Origin: Xanthostigma xanthostigma
Lineage: Eukaryota > Arthropoda > Insecta > Raphidioptera > Raphidiidae
Reading direction: 5' to 3'
DNA: 64,000 nt
Assembly (NCBI GenBank): GCA_963575645.1
Contig: OY754470.1
Span: 29,680,501 to 29,744,500 of the forward strand
A model generated the notes under the pieces. The model saw only the letters and a list, made by a program, of their open reading frames with translations. It did no database searches and was not told the DNA's origin. The position numbers and the translations under genes were made by a program. Below are positions 1 through 15,800 of this stretch, in pieces (the first letter of the stretch is position 1; each line of letters opens with the position of its first letter).

Positions 1-593
1 TGTAAATAGATTCAAATAAAATATAACATTGTCAACAATGCGTCTCAAATCATTAAAATTTGGATGTATAAGATATTATTATATTAAAATATTACTTAAA
101 ACTAAAATAACAGAATTTATCATATAGGTAAATACAGAAAAATATTTTGAATCGATTTGAAACAAAATTAGTAATAACATTTGCTATCGTGCTTTTTTTA
201 TATTATGTTTAATTGACTACGTAATTTTTTTAAGAAATTATTTAACAAAACTAATTAACATATTTTATTAAACAATTATATTTATTTCAACTAGAAAAAT
301 TATTCCAAAATTGTAGATTTGAAAAAATAACAGTTTCCGTTTCTTTAATACTAGTTAACTGCTTTCAAGCAATTTAGGTACCTCAATATATATATATTTT
401 CATATTTTTCTCATTAAAGTCGCTTAAATATAACTCTAATAATTGATATAATGTGCCTTCTAAGTCATCATCTTTTATTATTACAACAATCAATACGTTT
501 CCTAATCAATAGCTTATTATCACCTACAGTCTATTGGACTCAAATACTATAATCAGTGTCTTTAGTACCAGTACCGAATTTCTAACTATTTAT
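1..593 (-). other. ChAT 3' UTR and downstream flank
   Basis: This is AT-rich non-coding DNA after the ChAT stop. AATAAA hexamers on the minus strand overlap and immediately follow the stop (593-598 and 589-594), and another is at 474-479. No other gene is seen. Confidence 0.5.
474..479 (-). terminator. Candidate ChAT polyadenylation signal
   Basis: A minus-strand AATAAA lies about 115 bp beyond the ChAT stop. It is the best-spaced hexamer in the window. Use is inferred, and the site could lie beyond the window edge. Confidence 0.3.
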
Positions 594-809
594 TTATTTC
601 TTGACAGATTTAGCATTACTCAATAAATTTTGCATAGCAAGGAGACTCTCTTCTAAACTATGTGCAAACTTCCACGTACTGGTCAGTTCAGACGAATGAA
701 AAGAAGATAAACAAAATATTACTGTATCCGGTTTGATATTATAAGATGCACCATATCCATCTGGTACAACCGGTCCATAGCCCATAAAGCTATCAGTAGT
801 AGTGGAAAC
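594..809 (-). CDS. ChAT: ChAT terminal exon (residues 591-661 and stop)
   Basis: It encodes [20 protein letters not shown], the CoA-side C-terminal block, then [20 protein letters not shown] and the end NAKSVKK. The acceptor is ttttcacag. The stop TAA sits at 594-596 and overlaps an AATAAA hexamer. Confidence 0.96.
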   Translation of the reverse strand, partial: VSTTTDSFMGYGPVVPDGYGASYNIKPDTVIFCLSSFHSSELTSTWKFAHSLEESLLAMQNLLSNAKSVKK

Positions 810-3800
810 CTGTGAAAAGCACATTGTAGCTACAGTCGATTGGTTTTTAAAACAGATCAGAACATTATAAATTAAATTGTAAAGTTAAGAGCTTAATAAA
901 GTCATTTCATATTATTAGGTAAGCACCAACAACAATTGTTCATATAACAGAGTGTAGCTCAGTGATGCTGCAGAACAACCAAGATCTTAGGTACTTCATA
1001 ATTTTAGAATGAATTTTCATATTTAACCAACATTTCATTTTAGCAAACAGTGTAATAGTTACACAGTCAATGCTAAAGATTACCGGCCACTAGCAGACCA
1101 CAAAGCTCGTGTATATTTTGTGTGGCAGACTTTCTTGAGTTCAGCCGCTGGTCTGCGCTCCGAAGAAACGCACTAAACGTCATGAGATATCCTTCGTGCA
1201 ATACGGTTTAGGCATATATAAACAGCTTCTTAAGTGGTATTTCAATTGATTTTAATATTAGAACAAGTTTGAATTTGACTTACTTGGCTCGTGGAAAGTA
1301 AAAATGCGTTGGCAATTCTATACGTTTCATCAGTAAATATTTCTGGCAATGGATGAGCCGCCGTTGGAGCGGTGTCCCGTGCTGCCTCTCGCAGTCCAAG
1401 AAGATGTATATCTATACCTTGACCATTAATTGCGTCAAGCATTACTTCTGTTTGTCGTTTAATTGCGGCTTCCCAAAATTCTAATTTCTTTTGTTCCTAA
1501 AAAATAAACGGATTTAATTACGAGAAATTAAAATTTTTAATACGCTTGATAAGAAGTATTATAAATTCTACCATCTTTAAGCGTATCCAATGTGTCTTTT
1601 ATTTTTTTTTTATTTTTTTTTTTTATTTTTATTTATTTTAATTCAACAACAGGGTATAAACCCCAATTACAGTTGAAATTGTAATACAAAATATGGTGAC
1701 TTACTGTATATAAGCTAAATGTAACTTTTTTTGAGGTGCTGAGTAATTCCTCATCGCTGGCGTCGCCTTCGTTGACGCTGCCAGTACCGCCTTCACCTTG
1801 GCACATCGCAGTTGCCCAGTTCAATGCTTCCTGAGTGGCCGAACGAATGCAGTCTACACGACCGAGTAGGAATCGTCTAGTTCCTGCACTCTCGTAGGTA
1901 GTTACTAGATGTCCATACAGTCTAGTAGAAAAAAATTACATCCAAACATACAAAAAGTGTAATGGCTAGTGCGATAGTCTTTGGATCAGACTGTCATGGC
2001 ATTGAATCTCACCCTCCGCTTAGTTGTTTTGTTCAAATAATATTGTTGCGTGCTCCCTGATGGGATGATAATGTGTTCCATAGAACGTTCCATACCACGA
2101 CAACAACAACAATAGAAAGCAGGTAAAAACCCGACCTTCTTAGGATTGCCTGGAGAAGGCAATGCATGTAAATGCATGCTGAGAGGCTTCTAGAACATTC
2201 TACAGGCGAGCGGAGTGGTTGGCAAGGCAGTCAGTCAGTCAGTACAGCGCGTTAACAGCAAGTGGCAAGCTATGTGTCATAAATCATTCAATGTCGGTAC
2301 AGCAAGACCGAGGTATCTGCTAAGATAGAAGATAAATGAGCTGTGTAAACCATTCAGTGCAATTATATAAATCTGGTTCTACATAAATAGCTTCTGTGTT
2401 GTAAATAATCGTGTGAATGTAGTTAATAGACAAGGGCGAATAAGTGTACTAGATAAACTTTAGTGTGTTTTGTGTGTTGTAAATATTTTGTGTAATTAAT
2501 TAGGACTTTATATTCTTCTGTTACTTAGTTTTCTACTTTAATATTTAGAACTATTAGTTTTGTTTCTGTTAACGTTATTATTACTGTTTGTTAAAGAAGT
2601 ACGCTTTCGTTGTTTGTGTGTTTAACTGTTTTGTTAAACGTTATCACTATTGTAAATAAATAATTTTTACCACGAACTAGAACAGTTTTGTTACAATATA
2701 ATATACGTTAGGTATTAAAAGTAATGCACTTATTACCCTAAGTCTCAGAAATACCATGTTCGTTTCACTAACAGAAGTTATTAATCATCTCGCAATGACA
2801 ATTAGATTTTGAACAATTTTTAGAAATGATGATGCTAACCAACCCAAATATATAATATTTAATTACTTACCTAAAATACGCGAGTTGTAGTGCCAGTTGA
2901 ATATAAGCATCAGGACTAACTTGGCATGATTTAATAAAGTTTTTGCCATAACCCGCAAATCTGTACACGCAGAAATCTAAATCCTCTATTACGCTATAAA
3001 AATACCATATTGTTAACAAAGTGAATATCTTAAATGTATTTTCAACTGCAAATTGCTAACCAGTCAACAGTTTGAGCAGCTTCTTGGATAGACCGATGAG
3101 CTCTTGAATCAAGCTGCCATTCGAGTCTTTCTGGAGGCGGTAAACAGGAACTTGTGGTCGCTGGAGCAGCTGATCCTGGTGGCATGTCTTCACATCGTTT
3201 TAATAAGTCCTCCATCAGCTGTATTACAGCTATGCCTTCAGATGGTGAGTGTTCATAACAAATTCCACATACGCCATCGTTTGATATAATCAACTAAAAT
3301 TTAAATGTTTGTTAGAATTTTTGAACGTCTATTTTTTATTCAAAAATTTATAAAATATTCTTTTTTTATTCTACAAGTAAAGCTTGAATCCCACGACTGG
3401 TGTACTTGACAAACATTTGTCACATCATGAGAACGGATAGTACAAGTATAGGTACAAATGTTTGCCGTTAGTTTTTTCTTGAAATAATTGTGGAAAGACG
3501 GCAAATCATTAATTGTTGCATACTTGACAAGATTATTACTTTTTTATTCGATTACTATCCTTTTTCTGATGAGGGTTGTCATGATACATTCCCTCGCCAG
3601 TGTCATGTAAAACACTGTACTGTCATAAAAATGATCGCAGCAACCATTTGATAAGTAAATATACCCAACGACAAAAATATTTACCAAATATACCAGTCTC
3701 GGAAATAGTTTCATAATAATTACTACTTTAGTTTTTACACAATGCACAATTATTGGCATAAAAATGGTTTAAAAAGTTAACCTTGCTTTATATCTAGAAA

Positions 3801-6800
3801 CTGAATATGGACAATAAGAAAGTTGCACATAATATTACTATAAACTATTAAGTTTAATAAATTAAGGGTCAGTTCATTTTTACAAAATTTTATATTACCT
3901 TTAATTGATAGTTGGGGTCGAATATAATTTTAACAGTACGAGCTTTTTTATGATGATTATTCATCATCAAAATTTCCGTAACCATCCAGTCACCACCACC
4001 ATAAACGTTCCGTCTCTCACACCATCCAAAATACAATAATTTCATATCATACTAGCGGTCCTGCCCGGTTTCACCCGGGTGCAAAAGAACGAATGGGGGG
4101 AAGGGACATGAGTATAGTACGCGCCACGTATCTAAAAGATTCGGAAGCTAGTCACAAACAGCGTCGTAAAGACACATTTTTGGAGCCGTTGATACTCCCA
4201 CCACCTACCTACCTGCACGGAACGTGCGCTCGTCGGTGATTGGCCGTGATCGCTCGTTGCCTTTGTCACTTGTCAATTTTATTGAGTTGCGAGTTTGTAG
4301 TTTTTCAACAAACTGTACAAGCTCAAGCCTGCATTCGCATCTAACTTCCGAGCCTTTTAGATTCGTGGCGCGTACTATACGCACGTTCGTCTTAGTGTTA
4401 ACCGAAATGAATGTTGTGTCCAAATTTCATGATGATCGGAGTTAACGTTCAAAAGTTTTTGTTGGACGCACAAATTTTGAGTTATATTTTGCAACATTTT
4501 TCATTGATGCTACGCTCTTATTGGCTTTAGCGTGATATTATATAGCCTATAGCCTTCGTCGATAAAAGGACTATCCAACAAAAAAAATGTTTCAATTCGA
4601 ACCAGTAGTTCATGAGATTAGCGCGTTCAACCAAACAAACTCTTCAGCTTTAGGTATATATTAATATACTAGATGGATATTAATCTTGTGATTTATTTTG
4701 TTTCATTAATTTATATATGCCATATTTGTACGAATGTGCATAGAATAGTTCTTTATCTTAAATAATCTTAAATAATTTTTTTAAACGAACCTGTATAGTC
4801 TTATCGAACCAACGATTAGCGGAATTGAGCGAACTACCTCCGCCGTGTATCATATGATGGGCCATGTTTGTTTCGTCTCTAAGGCCCATTGTGTGGCCCG
4901 CGCCGCATTTGCTCATTACCGGATCGCCGCTCGCACGCAAAGCTCGACTGTTAAAGCTGGCTGGCAAAGCTTCATCAAGACACACTATGACTAACGACTT
5001 TGATATTAAATCGAGATTACGACGGTTTCTGTTGTCTGAAACGAATATAACAACATAAATAAAATTACGTAATTAGGAAGTTGGTCGTTAAAGCATGTCG
5101 TGTACTACAAACGAAGCTGTGTTGTGCCGAGTCTAGCGGACTAACCGATTATCTGTTGCTGTTTTTAACGGCACCACACAGCCTGGTACATAGTAGACGG
5201 CGGCTTCACATATTCTTATTATCAATGGTCAATAACAGTAACCAAAATTAAGAAAAATCAGTGAAAAGAAGAGTGATAGATAACCCCAATAAAAAAAATA
5301 TGAAGTTTCGCTGAATATGAGTACAGGCGGACCTCTACTTACGAGCTCAAAGTCAACAAATAATTCGTATTTACCGTCACTAAATTCGCATAGAGCTGAA
5401 AATTGGGACCGGAAACTATTACAAATAAAATATCAAAGTCCCCACCGATCCTATATCTGCTTCAAAATTTATTTAAGGTCAAAGGTTAAAACTGTCAGTT
5501 TTTTGCACTTTTCTCGTAAACAGTAAATGCTATCTAAAAATAGGTCAGACAAAAATTGTAGATCATGCAATTGTCTACAAAAATTGTTTCTATATTTTTT
5601 TCCTACGAATCACTACTCCTGAGATATGGGACCAAAATGCCTATGTACGTACTGAACGTATTTATCAAAAATAACGTTAAATATTAATATGTATATTAGT
5701 ATTTTAGATGCATAAACTCACCATTTCAAGAGAATGGTGATTCGTAGGAAGGAAAAGTATACGAACAATTCCTGTATGATCTACAACTTTTGTCTGACCT
5801 ATTTTTAGATAACATTTGCCGTTTACGAGAAAAGTGCGAAAAGCCGATACTTTTAACCTTTGACCTTGAATAATTTTTTTAGCGGATGTAGAATCGGTGG
5901 GGACCTTTGATATTTCATTTGTAATAGTGTACTTAAGACATGTACCAATTTTCAGCTCTATGCGAGTTATTGTAAACCTACCACTATTTTCTTGTCTATT
6001 TTGACCGGATTATTATGATGAAATTTTTATTAAAAAAAACATAAATTTAACTTACGAACATTTAACTTACAAACCCATTTCAAAGAACAGATTATGTTCA
6101 TAAGTTAGGGTTCGCCTGTATTACTACTTCCATTTACTTTGGTATAAAGATTCCCGAACTTCTGCCCATTTTCGTCGATTTTCGCCAGTGAGTAGTCCCA
6201 CTGGTGGGGGACTTGCTAAGCAGGGCGCGTCGTTCAATATGTGAACAAACTGAGAGCAGATTTCGTCTTCATTCAATCTTCCGCGATCGTCTGCTTTTAC
6301 TGGTACGCAATAAAACTGTAAAAAAATAATAACACGGCTATAACAAACGGTCCGACAAAACTCGGACTTACTTTCCCATATATAAGTAGAGTTATGGCCA
6401 TATTCACCGAACGTAAGTAGTTATTTATTCGGCTCATTTGTTCTTCAGGTAACTATTCCTCCGAATAAATAGCGATAATTCAATTCACCAAACATTATTA
6501 TGTTTACTGCAGGTATAAATCTATTTCTGTCTTACTTCAAGTTTATAAATAATAAATATTTATTCGCCTGATAAAATAATAATGGCCGCCACATAGATCA
6601 TAATTCTTAACCTATAAACATGGAGTATTATATCTACAGTTGTTCTTGTGAATTTATTTGTGTTGTTTATTAACCTTTTGTGAAGTGTATATAGTTGTAA
6701 AATATTAAAGTTAGTGGAAGTTTTGTGTGCAGTTGGGTTAGGATAAAACATTATTATTTTGTAAAACATTTTTTTGACGTTGGGTGTACGTCAAAATATT

Positions 6801-9800
6801 CAACAAAAAGAGCAAGGAGTATAGTGCAGTATTTTTTAATATAAATATATATTTATTTTTAAAACTTTTCTATCTGATAATTTGCTTGGTGAATTGAAAG
6901 TAAATTTTATTTTAACGAATAAATTTGTTCAAAGATTAGTAATTTGTTCCAAGATTAGTAGCTTCTATCTTTAATAGTGTTCGGTGAATATGGGCATTAG
7001 ACAGTCAGGAGCGGATGGGGTATATAAAATAGCACCGGGACAGATGAGACCGACGGCTCACACGGAGGGCTGCGAAGTCGTCTCAATAGTTTTTTGAGGA
7101 GTTATACTTCTCTCACATTTGTATCAAGTAGGGTATTAATTTGTGTTTTTATTACAATGACACATTTTCGGTAAATAACGTAGACACGGGTAGCTAAATG
7201 ATAAGTCAATTACCTGATTCCTGCAGGCGACAATTACATGTTCATTGAGATTTCCAGGCGTTTCCTGTAGATCAGAAAGACGCGAATAAAGAGTATCTCG
7301 CACTTTTCCAGGTATCCTACAGGACGTCAACAGTCTATAGTACTGTGCCATGCAAAAAGGCTGATCTTTTCCGTGTGATTTCGCTCGTTCTACGGGAAGT
7401 TCTTTTCTGTAAAATTGCAACACAACTTCTATAAACAGATTTTAATATTGCTATTGAATATTTTATTTTGTAAAGTTTATTTAAATAATGAAATTAAGAC
7501 TGTGGGTCAACAAAATGCTTAATATACAGGGTGTGTTCCGAAATATAACCCAGTATACTGGCCAGTGTTGATGGCGTCATGAATCGACATTATTATACTG
7601 TTGAATCGTTCCTAAATATACTAGTCAGCGCGTTGACGTATTATTATTTCCCTCGTGCGCCAAAAGTAATTGTTTACTTTGTTGAGAAGCCATTATTGCA
7701 AAAAACAAATAATAAAATAAAAAATTCCACAAAGTCTGACGCACATACGTCTAGTTAAATATTTATGCTACGTCACATCTGTCTCACCAGTACAATTATA
7801 GTGTCGGATTCATGACGCCATTAGCACTGGCCAATATACTGGGTTATATTTCGAAACATGCCCAATACCCATTACATACCAGTATATCTATAATAGTAGG
7901 TACGTAAAAATGTGTTAGAAATTCGTTCAATTTACAAATTGCAAATTGCTCGATAAGATACTTAATAGGTGGGTCAGACAAAGATCACGTAAATCGAATT
8001 CGCGTAATGCGGAGTGTAAGTAGCCGCGTAAATACGAGTCTCGTGTATGTCGCAGGTATTGCTATGTATATTGTATTTTTATAAAAAGCGATCTAGGCGC
8101 ACAATACAATTTCAACTGCGGTCGCAAAAGGCATTTTATTAATAGTTTATAAACTGTGGTTTGCTTTAAAAAATTGGGTTGTTTCTTAAAAATGTTAAGA
8201 AACTTTTTTCTTTTAAAGAATGTATCAAAAATCGTGATATTTGCCAATATTTCTTTACAACACGACATGAGATTTCAAATCACGGGAAGTCTAATTAACA
8301 TTTTAAAATTTACAGTACGTTAAAAATACTGAGAAATTTAACTTCCTCAACAATTTTTTTAATTTTTTTTTTCTGCACTTATATAAATTTCTGTTAAGCT
8401 TATGCCATTTTTGACCTGATTATTGAAATCATTCATTTTAAATCTAATATATAAAATTCTCGTGTCACAGTTTTCGTTGCCATACTCCTCCGAAACGGCT
8501 TGACCGATTTTGATGAAATTTTTTGTGCTTATCCGGTATCTATGAGAATCGGCCAACATCTATTTTTCATCCCCCTAAATGTTAGGGGTAGTCCACCCCT
8601 AAATTTATTTTCTTCCTTCCCCATTCGTTCTTTTGCACCCGGGTGAAACCGGGCGGGACCGCTAGTAATATATAAAAATCTGACCCAGACTCATGTGATA
8701 CCTACATACTTCTAGTTTATTTTGAAAGCGTTACCATCAAAAATTGGAAAAGGTTTTTCATAGAAATTAGAGGTTTCTGGAACGGGTTCTCATACATTTT
8801 ATATGAATACTCATTCAAATTCTCGTAAAATAGAGAGGCTTTCATTTATCGATGATTTGTGCTCTTTAACTTTAACGAATGTTGAGTTTTATATTTACCT
8901 ATCAAGGATTTCTTTGTGATCTAAAATACCGTCAATCATTCGGGCCGCAAATCTAGCCACATCATGGACTGTTGTGAATTTTCTAGGTGGAAATACCATG
9001 CCAGGGTTGGAGTTCACAACGAGAGGAATTGGCACATCGTAATACATGTCGTTGATCCAATAGTCGTACGCCTAAAACAAGAAGATTTTTTTTATAATAT
9101 ACATAAAAAAATGGGAATTATAAAACGGTCGAATAAAAAAAAAACTTGGTGACTGATGATGAGATACTGTTTTAATAACTTGAGATATTAAAATAATAGT
9201 TGGGTGATTAAATTACTAAGTGAGCGACTAAATTACTAAGTGTGCGACTAGAATGCCTTCGGTAATTTTGAAGCAGATATTTTGTTGATATTTGTTTTTA
9301 CTTTTTATTTTTTTTTCACTTTGAGACTACAACTTAAAACTCACATTTTCATGAAGATTGAAAACCACCGCTTTTTTTGATAAAGGGGTATGCGAATTGT
9401 CTCGCAGTGAAACGCGATGGGGCAAAGGTGGAGTTTTTAAAAAAATAATTCCGGGGTGAACGATAAACGGGCATGCGAATTGTAATTCCGGGGTGAACGA
9501 TAAAGGGGTATGCGAATTGTCTCGCAGTGAAACGGGAAGGGGCAAATGTGGAGTTTTTAAAAAAACAATTCCGGGGTGAACGATAACGGGGTATGCGAAT
9601 TAAATAGTTAATTGTTTGAATAGAACTGCGTTTTCTAAAAAATGTATATTTAATTGACAGTCAATTAAATGTATATTTTCTAGAAAACGCAGTTCTATTC
9701 AAACAATTAACTATTTAATTAGGTCGCTCAAATATTATGAAGCTTCCCATTTTGTATTTTAAGTAACTCAAATGGATGTTTGTAAGTTGCTGTTCTGTTG

Positions 9801-12800
9801 ATTTCTCGTCACGCGCAGTCAGTCGCTCACGTAGTAATTCAGTAACCCAAATTGATTATATTTGTCACCCAAAATTGTAATTTACAGTCACTCGTTAATA
9901 CTACCCATAAAAAAATATTATGTTGATTGGTTTGTTTTAGGACAGTCAATAGAAAAACTGCATGAATGTATTATTTATAGATCCAATTATTGATATAATT
10001 GAGGCACTGTTTTTAACCGACGAAAAACAAAAACGGAGGAGGCTCTCAATTCGACGCGTATATATTTTTTTTTTATTTATTTATTTTTTTTTTATTTATG
10101 TATGATTACGCATAACTTATTACAGAGTAGTCCGATTTTGATAATTATTTTTTTGTTTGAAAGGGTATACCCCGAAGTTGGTCCCACATAAATTTGGTAA
10201 AAAAATTCCAACCCTAAGGGTAGGAAAACAGGGGATGATTGATTGTTCACTCACTGATTGTAATGTATGACCACACATAACTTTTTACAGAGTGGTCCAA
10301 TTTTGATAATTATTTTTTTATTGGATAGGGTATACCTCGAGGCTCGTCTCATATAAATTTGGAAAAAAAACTCCTACCCTAAGGGTGGGAAAATAGAGGT
10401 GATTTATAGTTCACTCACAGATTTTCATGCTTTGTGTATTACAATTATAAATTATATAGCCACAAAAAATTATAAAATAAAAACTTTTTAACAAAAATAT
10501 TAAACCGCCGAAAAACTGAAAAGCAAAAAATAATAAATCTTTTTATTTAACTAAGTTCTATCTAAGTAGTTGAACGTATGTGACAGTCTAGTATATATCT
10601 AAGTAATTTTGAGTCGGCGTCAAACCATCAATGAACAATTATCACTAAAAGAAATAACCAAATCAAATTAACAATGATACGTGAAATCTCCAGCGATAAA
10701 CATTAACATTCCAAACATGCGCTCTCCACACGACCACTCGCAAAGACGTGTGCCCTCAGTGTGCCCGTTCGGGTTGCTCTGTCGCTGACATTAACTTGGT
10801 GAACGCTCAGAGATTTCCGGCGAAGGATTGTTGACGCCGACTCAAAATTACTTAGATATACTAGACTGTCACATACGTTCAACTACTTAGATAGAACTTA
10901 GTTAAATAAAAAGATTTATTATTTTTTACTTTTCAGTTTTTCGGCGGTTTAATGTTTTTGTTAAAAAGTTTTTTCAATTTCCAAATTCTGACGGTTGTAT
11001 GGGTCAGTAAGTTTTGACCCACTTCCCGTTACCAATCGACCTGAAATTTCGCAAACAGCTTCGGTATTGATGGCAATACAATATAACTTATTTAATTCGC
11101 TCTAAAACTAGTTTGGCGGACGCCCCAAGATGACCCCTTACTTTTTTGTCACAACCTTCTTGAGATGTGTATGAAATAAAATGTATTTTTCCAATTGTAA
11201 TAAAGTTGTATAAAATTTATTAGAACTAAACTTAAAAAATAAACAAATTAAAAAAAACCCAAATGTAAAAAATATTTTTTCTCGGTGATTATAAGTTGAT
11301 CAGAATAATTTTCAACATTTGTAAAAAGAAAATCATTGAGCACTCATAAAATATTACTGTAGCCAACTGTTTTCTTTTTACAAATGTTGAAAATTGCCAT
11401 CGATATGATTATATTCCAAATCCAATAAACTCTGTTCTTAAATATACGCGAAAACAAAAAAGAAAAAAATATTGCATTAAATTTTTCGCTTAAATATGAA
11501 ATCTGGCAAATCCTATAAGATAGACCTAATGAAAAATAAATCATTCATTATAAAAACGTTTAAGTCAAGAGGGTTGTGCGTGTGAGAGAGACGACGTGTA
11601 TGCAAATTGACGAATAAGAGTGAGAAAGGCTATATTTGCATGAGTTCATTCAATATTCGTGATTTATTTGCAGGCGTACAAGACATAAATATCGACTAGA
11701 GCATAAGGAGATAGGAGGCCGGGCCTCTGTCGCTTGCCCGGGCGGACCTGCGTGTGTTCGCGATATCCCTGATTGGACGCAACCCTCTCTTTGGGACTGC
11801 TGTGCGGGTGGCATACAGCAGTTCCTTCCTTTAATAGGGATGATGAGGATGTAAACGCCTCTACAGTATGATTTTTAATCGTTCTTTTCGGGAAGAGAGC
11901 TGTCTCTCAGGAATCCAATCAGTTTATCATTTTATGCTGGATGCAGAAAGCGTTGTCAAAATACTGTACAATAATAATTTATTATATTGTTTAAAAAAAA
12001 TATTAGCTCTCAAAAATAATAAAATAAAATCGTTTATAAAAATTAAACTACTGATGCATTTCGGTGAATTTGAACAGGGTTCTAGTCTGATGGAAAACAA
12101 AGTGAATAAAATATAAACCAAGGCGATTCATCAAAAATTGCGATCTGTAGAGCTCGGATGTACGTACGTACAGATTAACTGATAACTGCTGTTCGCGATT
12201 TTCAATTACAATTTCAGGAGTAATTATGAACACGAATGAATTTAAAAATTGTTCCGTTTTACAGAACAATATTCCATTTTCAAAAAGCTACAATTTGAAT
12301 GGATCTCGGCTCCACCATACTACACTATTATTTGTCGGATGTCTGCGATTTTTAGTATCATCTAATATAATCCGACCTTTGACATTTTCTTTTAATTTAT
12401 AGATTTAAGTGTTTAATTCCCTTAGGGCAGTGGTAGCGAACCTTTTGAAGAAGTGGGTCAAATTTTTTTAATTATTTTTTTTAGTACTAGCTCGTGGGCC
12501 ATTAAGTCAGTGGCGTTACGTGTAAAGGAAGAGGGAGGATGGTTAAAAACTATTTTTTTAAGTTCAAAACTTTATAAGTATAATTATTTTGACAAAGTTG
12601 CGAAAGATTTCGGTTTTCATCAAACGTCACATTTTTTTTAAAGAGGTATGCCTTGGATCAAAAATCGAATTCTTTAATATACTTTTGAAATTGAGAATGC
12701 TTACAGAAAAAAGTACGCTCAAATCAATGAGCGTAAACAAACGTCTGTATCTCTTTTAGTTTGGAAACTACGGCCATTCGAAGGTTTTATATGATTTTGT

Positions 12801-15800
12801 AAAAAATGTAAACGCAAATAACTTATAAACCAAAAGACATACAGACGTTTGTTTGTGGTCATTGGATTCAGAGTGTTATTTTCTATAAGCATGATGATTT
12901 TGCCAAAGTTCCGAAAAATTTGGATTTTTGTCAAAAATCGCATTTTTTTCAAGGGGTATGCCATGAAAAAATTGCAAAAATTGAATTCTTTAATATACTT
13001 TTGAAATTTAGAAAGCTTACAGAAAAACAGTACATAACAGCTCTTAGTAATGCAGTGTCCGTCTTTTTTTTAGTATTATTGACTGTTCTCTCTTTTATGA
13101 TATGTATAAAAAATGAGTTTAAATGAATTTAAAAAGCCTGCGTGGGTTATTGTCTGACCCGCGGGTCATATATTCGTCATCACTGCCTTAGGGGATGGAT
13201 TTCCAAAAATCCTTTTTTAGTGCTCACCTATGTTATAAATGAACTCCTATGCAAACTTTCATGTCTATAGACCCACCGCTTTGGGCTATACGTTGTCTAA
13301 TAGTTAGTATAGAGTTTTATTAAATAGATGAAGTAAAGATTTATTTTTCCTATACCCTCGACTCCTCGAGTATAAAACAGGATCCTACGGCCGTATGTGG
13401 ATTTCCACATAAGTCATAAAAGTATTTAACCAGGTAGAGCATTAATAATTTCTCTTTAGAGATTTGTCGGAATGATCATCTTCAATTTTAGAGGTAGATA
13501 ATATGTATACATTATCAGGCAGTGAACTTTATAAGTACGAAACGTTTTGTATTTGCTTTCATGTGAAGTTATTTTTGATAGGTATTTCGTAAAGTGTATA
13601 TTTACTTCTGTAATTAAATTCATTATTTAATTATAATCCTAACTATTGAAGTATTCTTAATTGAATGTTTTATTTAAGCAAACTTTCATTACGAAAAGCT
13701 TTGACAAAATATTTGAAAATCAGCTAGATAAAATAAGTAGGTATTATAATTTCATATCTGAATAAAATAACTAATTTATAAACAAAAGTAAAGAGTTTAT
13801 ACTCTTAGAAAATGCTGAAATATAAATAGTAATAAAAAAAAAAATAAAAATATAACCCATGACCCTATTAGATTTTGTTTCATCATCCCTTCTACAATTA
13901 GTATGCAGTTGAGGTCTTTTACTCAGGTACTCGTTTATATAGAATTAATGTTGTAGTCCTAAAACTTAGTATAACTCTAGGCTTCTGCGGATGAACTGAC
14001 ACAAGTTTCGTGTAATCTTTCGAATAATACATTATATTGTAGAATTTTTCAAGTGTATTTATTACTTAACAGTATTATTTGTGTGGCTAAAATAATTTTC
14101 TTTGCTGAGCTTTTTGTGCAACAATTATTGAAAATTATTTAACAGTGATGAAAACCGAAGAAAATGAATTTTTGTTCGGAAAAAAACACACCAGTTTAAT
14201 AATTTCCAGTGATGGGGCTCGATGGCCAGTCAATAAGAAGTGCCTCAAAAAATTTCCACGTTTCGGAATAACAGATAAGAACTACAAGTCAATAAAGGTT
14301 ATAGTGTCACCTTATCCATTTCACGTGTTACTTGGCTGTTTGCGGGCCATTCACAATCTACCAGTTGGAATTCTTGATGACATACATGCAATAGAATACT
14401 TAAGAGCTGCTAAATATTATGGTATTGATAATTTGAAAACCCGGTGCAGATATTATCTCTTATCATCAAATGAACACTTAAAAACATCAATACATATAGT
14501 TTTAAACTATTTTCAAAATGAAGGAATCAATTTTCTGGGAAATGATAAAGATGAAAAAATACGAATTGCATTCCGATATCCGAAAGGATTTAGAAATATA
14601 GCAGGTTATAAAATTGACGGAAGATTAACCACAGATTCGATTGAAACCACCGTGCAGACGATTAAGATTGCTGAGAAGTTTAGATTGCATAAATTGCTGT
14701 TTTATTCGGTACATAGCCTTTTATATGGTGATATTGGCCCTGTCAAGACGTGCCGAAATACTGAAAGAGATTGGATAAAAACTTTATGGTTGCTAATAAC
14801 ATATGAAGCTGGATATATGTTTTTTAGAAAATTATTAAGAGAAATTTTTAGGAATATTGGAACAATTTTAAAAAATGGCAGTTATAATTTTCTAATGATA
14901 TTCTTTGAAATTCCTTATCTTTTAAGGACGTAGGTCAGTTTTCAGGATCGTTTCGAACCCTTATTTCAGGATTTTTTTATAACAAAATAAGATACATTCA
15001 ATTCAATTATATGTAATTTAGTGAACTTTGTTACTCAATAAATAAAATTATCGACCAATTTTTCAGACAAATATATTAACAAAAAAATATAAATTTAATA
15101 CATTAACGTTTCGGTCCGGATTTGAATCTTCTTCAGAACTGATCTAAAAAATATAAAAATGAATTAATATTTAGTATTGGTTGATAATTTTATTTATTGA
15201 AGAGTTCTAATCAGATGTTAATCAAAGATTTGAACTTTGTTATTTTTATTGTATTTTTGTTATATGTATGAACAATATATTTTAAAATTAAAACTTGTCA
15301 CCAGATCGATTCTATCTTGTAACTACTTCAAACAATAATTAATTTGTTGAACTCTCCTATGTAACTAATTGTCACTAACGTGTTTTCATAACAGTTATTA
15401 AAAATTTAAACTCGAAATGTTAGCGGTTCAGTTTCTTTAAATTGATTCTGTGAATAAAAAGCGCACACGTTTCAAGTTTCAAAATCAAAGCCACGAAGTT
15501 TTCAAGGTAATGTATAATTTATATTTGAATTTGAACTTGTTTAACATATATCTCAATTTTCAAAATGTGTTACATTTTGACTTGAGAAATAGTTTTGTTC
15601 AAAGAAAAACCATCCGATTATTTACTAAAGACGATTTTAATCAAAAATCTGCGATAAACCTTTTTTAAATGGCTTGTTAAGAGAATCACGCAAGCTGTCG
15701 TCCCGTACAAAACTTATCCAGTGTTTTACATACTGTAAAAAAAACTGTTCTAGTTCGTGGTGGAAATTATTTATTTACCCAAACGAAAAGTACTTCTTTA

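Noticed and set aside
594-9071. Carnitine O-acetyltransferase instead of choline O-acetyltransferase.
   Set aside because: The carnitine-binding T-[ED]-T-[VI]-R motif is replaced by VDCIR, and the rest follows insect ChAT, including an acidic loop before VTFSLY.
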